Position numbers and translations under genes: made by a program
The notes under the pieces: generated by a model
The model's input: the letters and a program-made list of their open reading frames with translations, nothing else
Told to the model about the DNA's origin: nothing
Database searches by the model: none
Shown: positions 47,019 to 47,364 of the stretch, one piece after another
Layout: the number at the start of each line of letters is the position of its first letter
Numbering within the stretch: position 1 is the first letter of the stretch
Source of the DNA: Bondarzewia mesenterica
Taxonomy: Eukaryota > Basidiomycota > Agaricomycetes > Russulales > Bondarzewiaceae
Direction of reading: 5' to 3'
Assembly: GCA_004802705.1 (NCBI GenBank)
Contig: SGPL01000243.1
Span: 1 to 47,364 of the forward strand
Length of the DNA: 47,364 nt

Positions 47019-47364
47019 TCACAGCCCCAGTCCCCTCCTCACCGCGTCGACCAACTCCCACGCATCCGTGTCCCCATGCACGTCGAACATATTCACCCCC
47101 AACAACCCGCTCTCCCGCGCCAACCCCGCCTTCACCTCCAAACTCCGCGCATCGTCGTACGTGACGACCTGGCCCGCCTCCTCGCTCCTCAACCACGGCG
47201 TCTCCGAACACGCGTCCCACTCCCTCACGAACCCTCCACACCCGTCGTACGCGCCCAAAGTCCCACCGCCCCCGCTCGCGTTCGCGCACAACGCTCCCTG
47301 CGCCACGAGATCGCGAAACGAAATCTGCCCGCCGTCGTCCGACTCGACCCTGATCCGCGTCGCG
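47019..47364 (-). CDS. GH18 chitinase, C-terminal part (cut by window edge)
   Basis: C-terminal end of a family 18 glycoside hydrolase, which cuts beta-1,4-linked N-acetylglucosamine chains. The minus-strand frame runs open from the window edge to a stop at 47021-47019 and reads TRIRVESDDGGQISFRDLVA, ALCANASGGGGTLGAYDGCG, CSETPWLRSEEAGQ, then VVTYDDARSLEVKAGLARES and LLGVNMFDVHGDTDAWELVD. This last block is the usual end of the GH18 barrel in fungal chitinases (VxYDDxxSLxxK … GxMxFDxxxD). The catalytic DxxDxDxE motif would lie to the right, outside the window. Whether it is secreted cannot be judged here. No intron is needed in the visible part. Confidence 0.82.
   Translation of the reverse strand, partial: ATRIRVESDDGGQISFRDLVAQGALCANASGGGGTLGAYDGCGGFVREWDACSETPWLRSEEAGQVVTYDDARSLEVKAGLARESGLLGVNMFDVHGDTDAWELVDAVRRGLGL

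Noticed and set aside
46858..47289. Arg/Gly-rich minus-strand frame at the right edge
   Set aside because: It is a shadow of the chitinase frame in GC-rich DNA. Only the chitinase frame carries family motifs.

Overview
The window is nuclear DNA of a basidiomycete fungus, most likely an Agaricomycete. Most genes are split by many introns of about 50-60 nt with GT (rarely GC) donors, micro-exons of 12-39 nt occur, and nearly every protein that can be rebuilt has an unmistakable fungal family identity (URA3, PCF11, DOM34, PUS7, RPL9, STE14, CPD photolyase, glutaminase A, xylitol dehydrogenase). Exon coordinates were derived by hand from splice consensus and reading-frame continuity. Identities rest on recognised family motifs, not on a database search.

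Layout. (1) About 0.5-7.6 kb is a gene graveyard. An MSH2-like pseudogene is split in two, with a piece of a major-facilitator transporter gene and a truncated AGC-type protein kinase gene between its halves. A degraded PAPS-reductase copy follows on the minus strand. In-frame stops, frameshifts, deletions and ambiguous 'n' bases concentrate here. (2) 8.5-27 kb is an ordered set of apparently functional genes: xylitol dehydrogenase, a conserved nuclear-type unknown, mitochondrial elongation factor MEF2, isoprenylcysteine methyltransferase STE14, ribosomal protein RPL9, 3'-end processing factor PCF11, PIN nuclease SWT1, a GT32 sphingolipid-type mannosyltransferase and an MFS drug/H+ transporter. 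(3) 27-43.7 kb holds the pseudouridine synthase PUS7 (with RGG repeats), URA3, DOM34, a phosducin-like/TXNDC9 protein, a type-B carboxylesterase, a CPD photolyase and a secreted glutaminase A. (4) 43.7-47.4 kb is gene-poor. It has a 3 x ~442 bp tandem repeat, one doubtful small ORF and the 3' end of a GH18 chitinase cut by the window edge.

Many genes are arranged head to head with short shared upstream regions (DOM34/PLP1 ATG-to-ATG is only 99 bp) or tail to tail. Several act in RNA and translation biology (RPL9, MEF2, PCF11, SWT1, PUS7, DOM34), but nothing shows that they form one pathway. Carbon and nitrogen acquisition is represented by xylitol dehydrogenase, the carboxylesterase, glutaminase A and the chitinase. 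MEF2 and PUS7 each carry apparent single-base frameshifts, one in a homopolymer. In otherwise intact genes these look more like draft-sequence errors than decay. I found no CRISPR array, transposase, rRNA or tRNA gene, and no clear case of a new biochemical system. The most unusual parts are the nested pseudogene mosaic and the tandem repeat.
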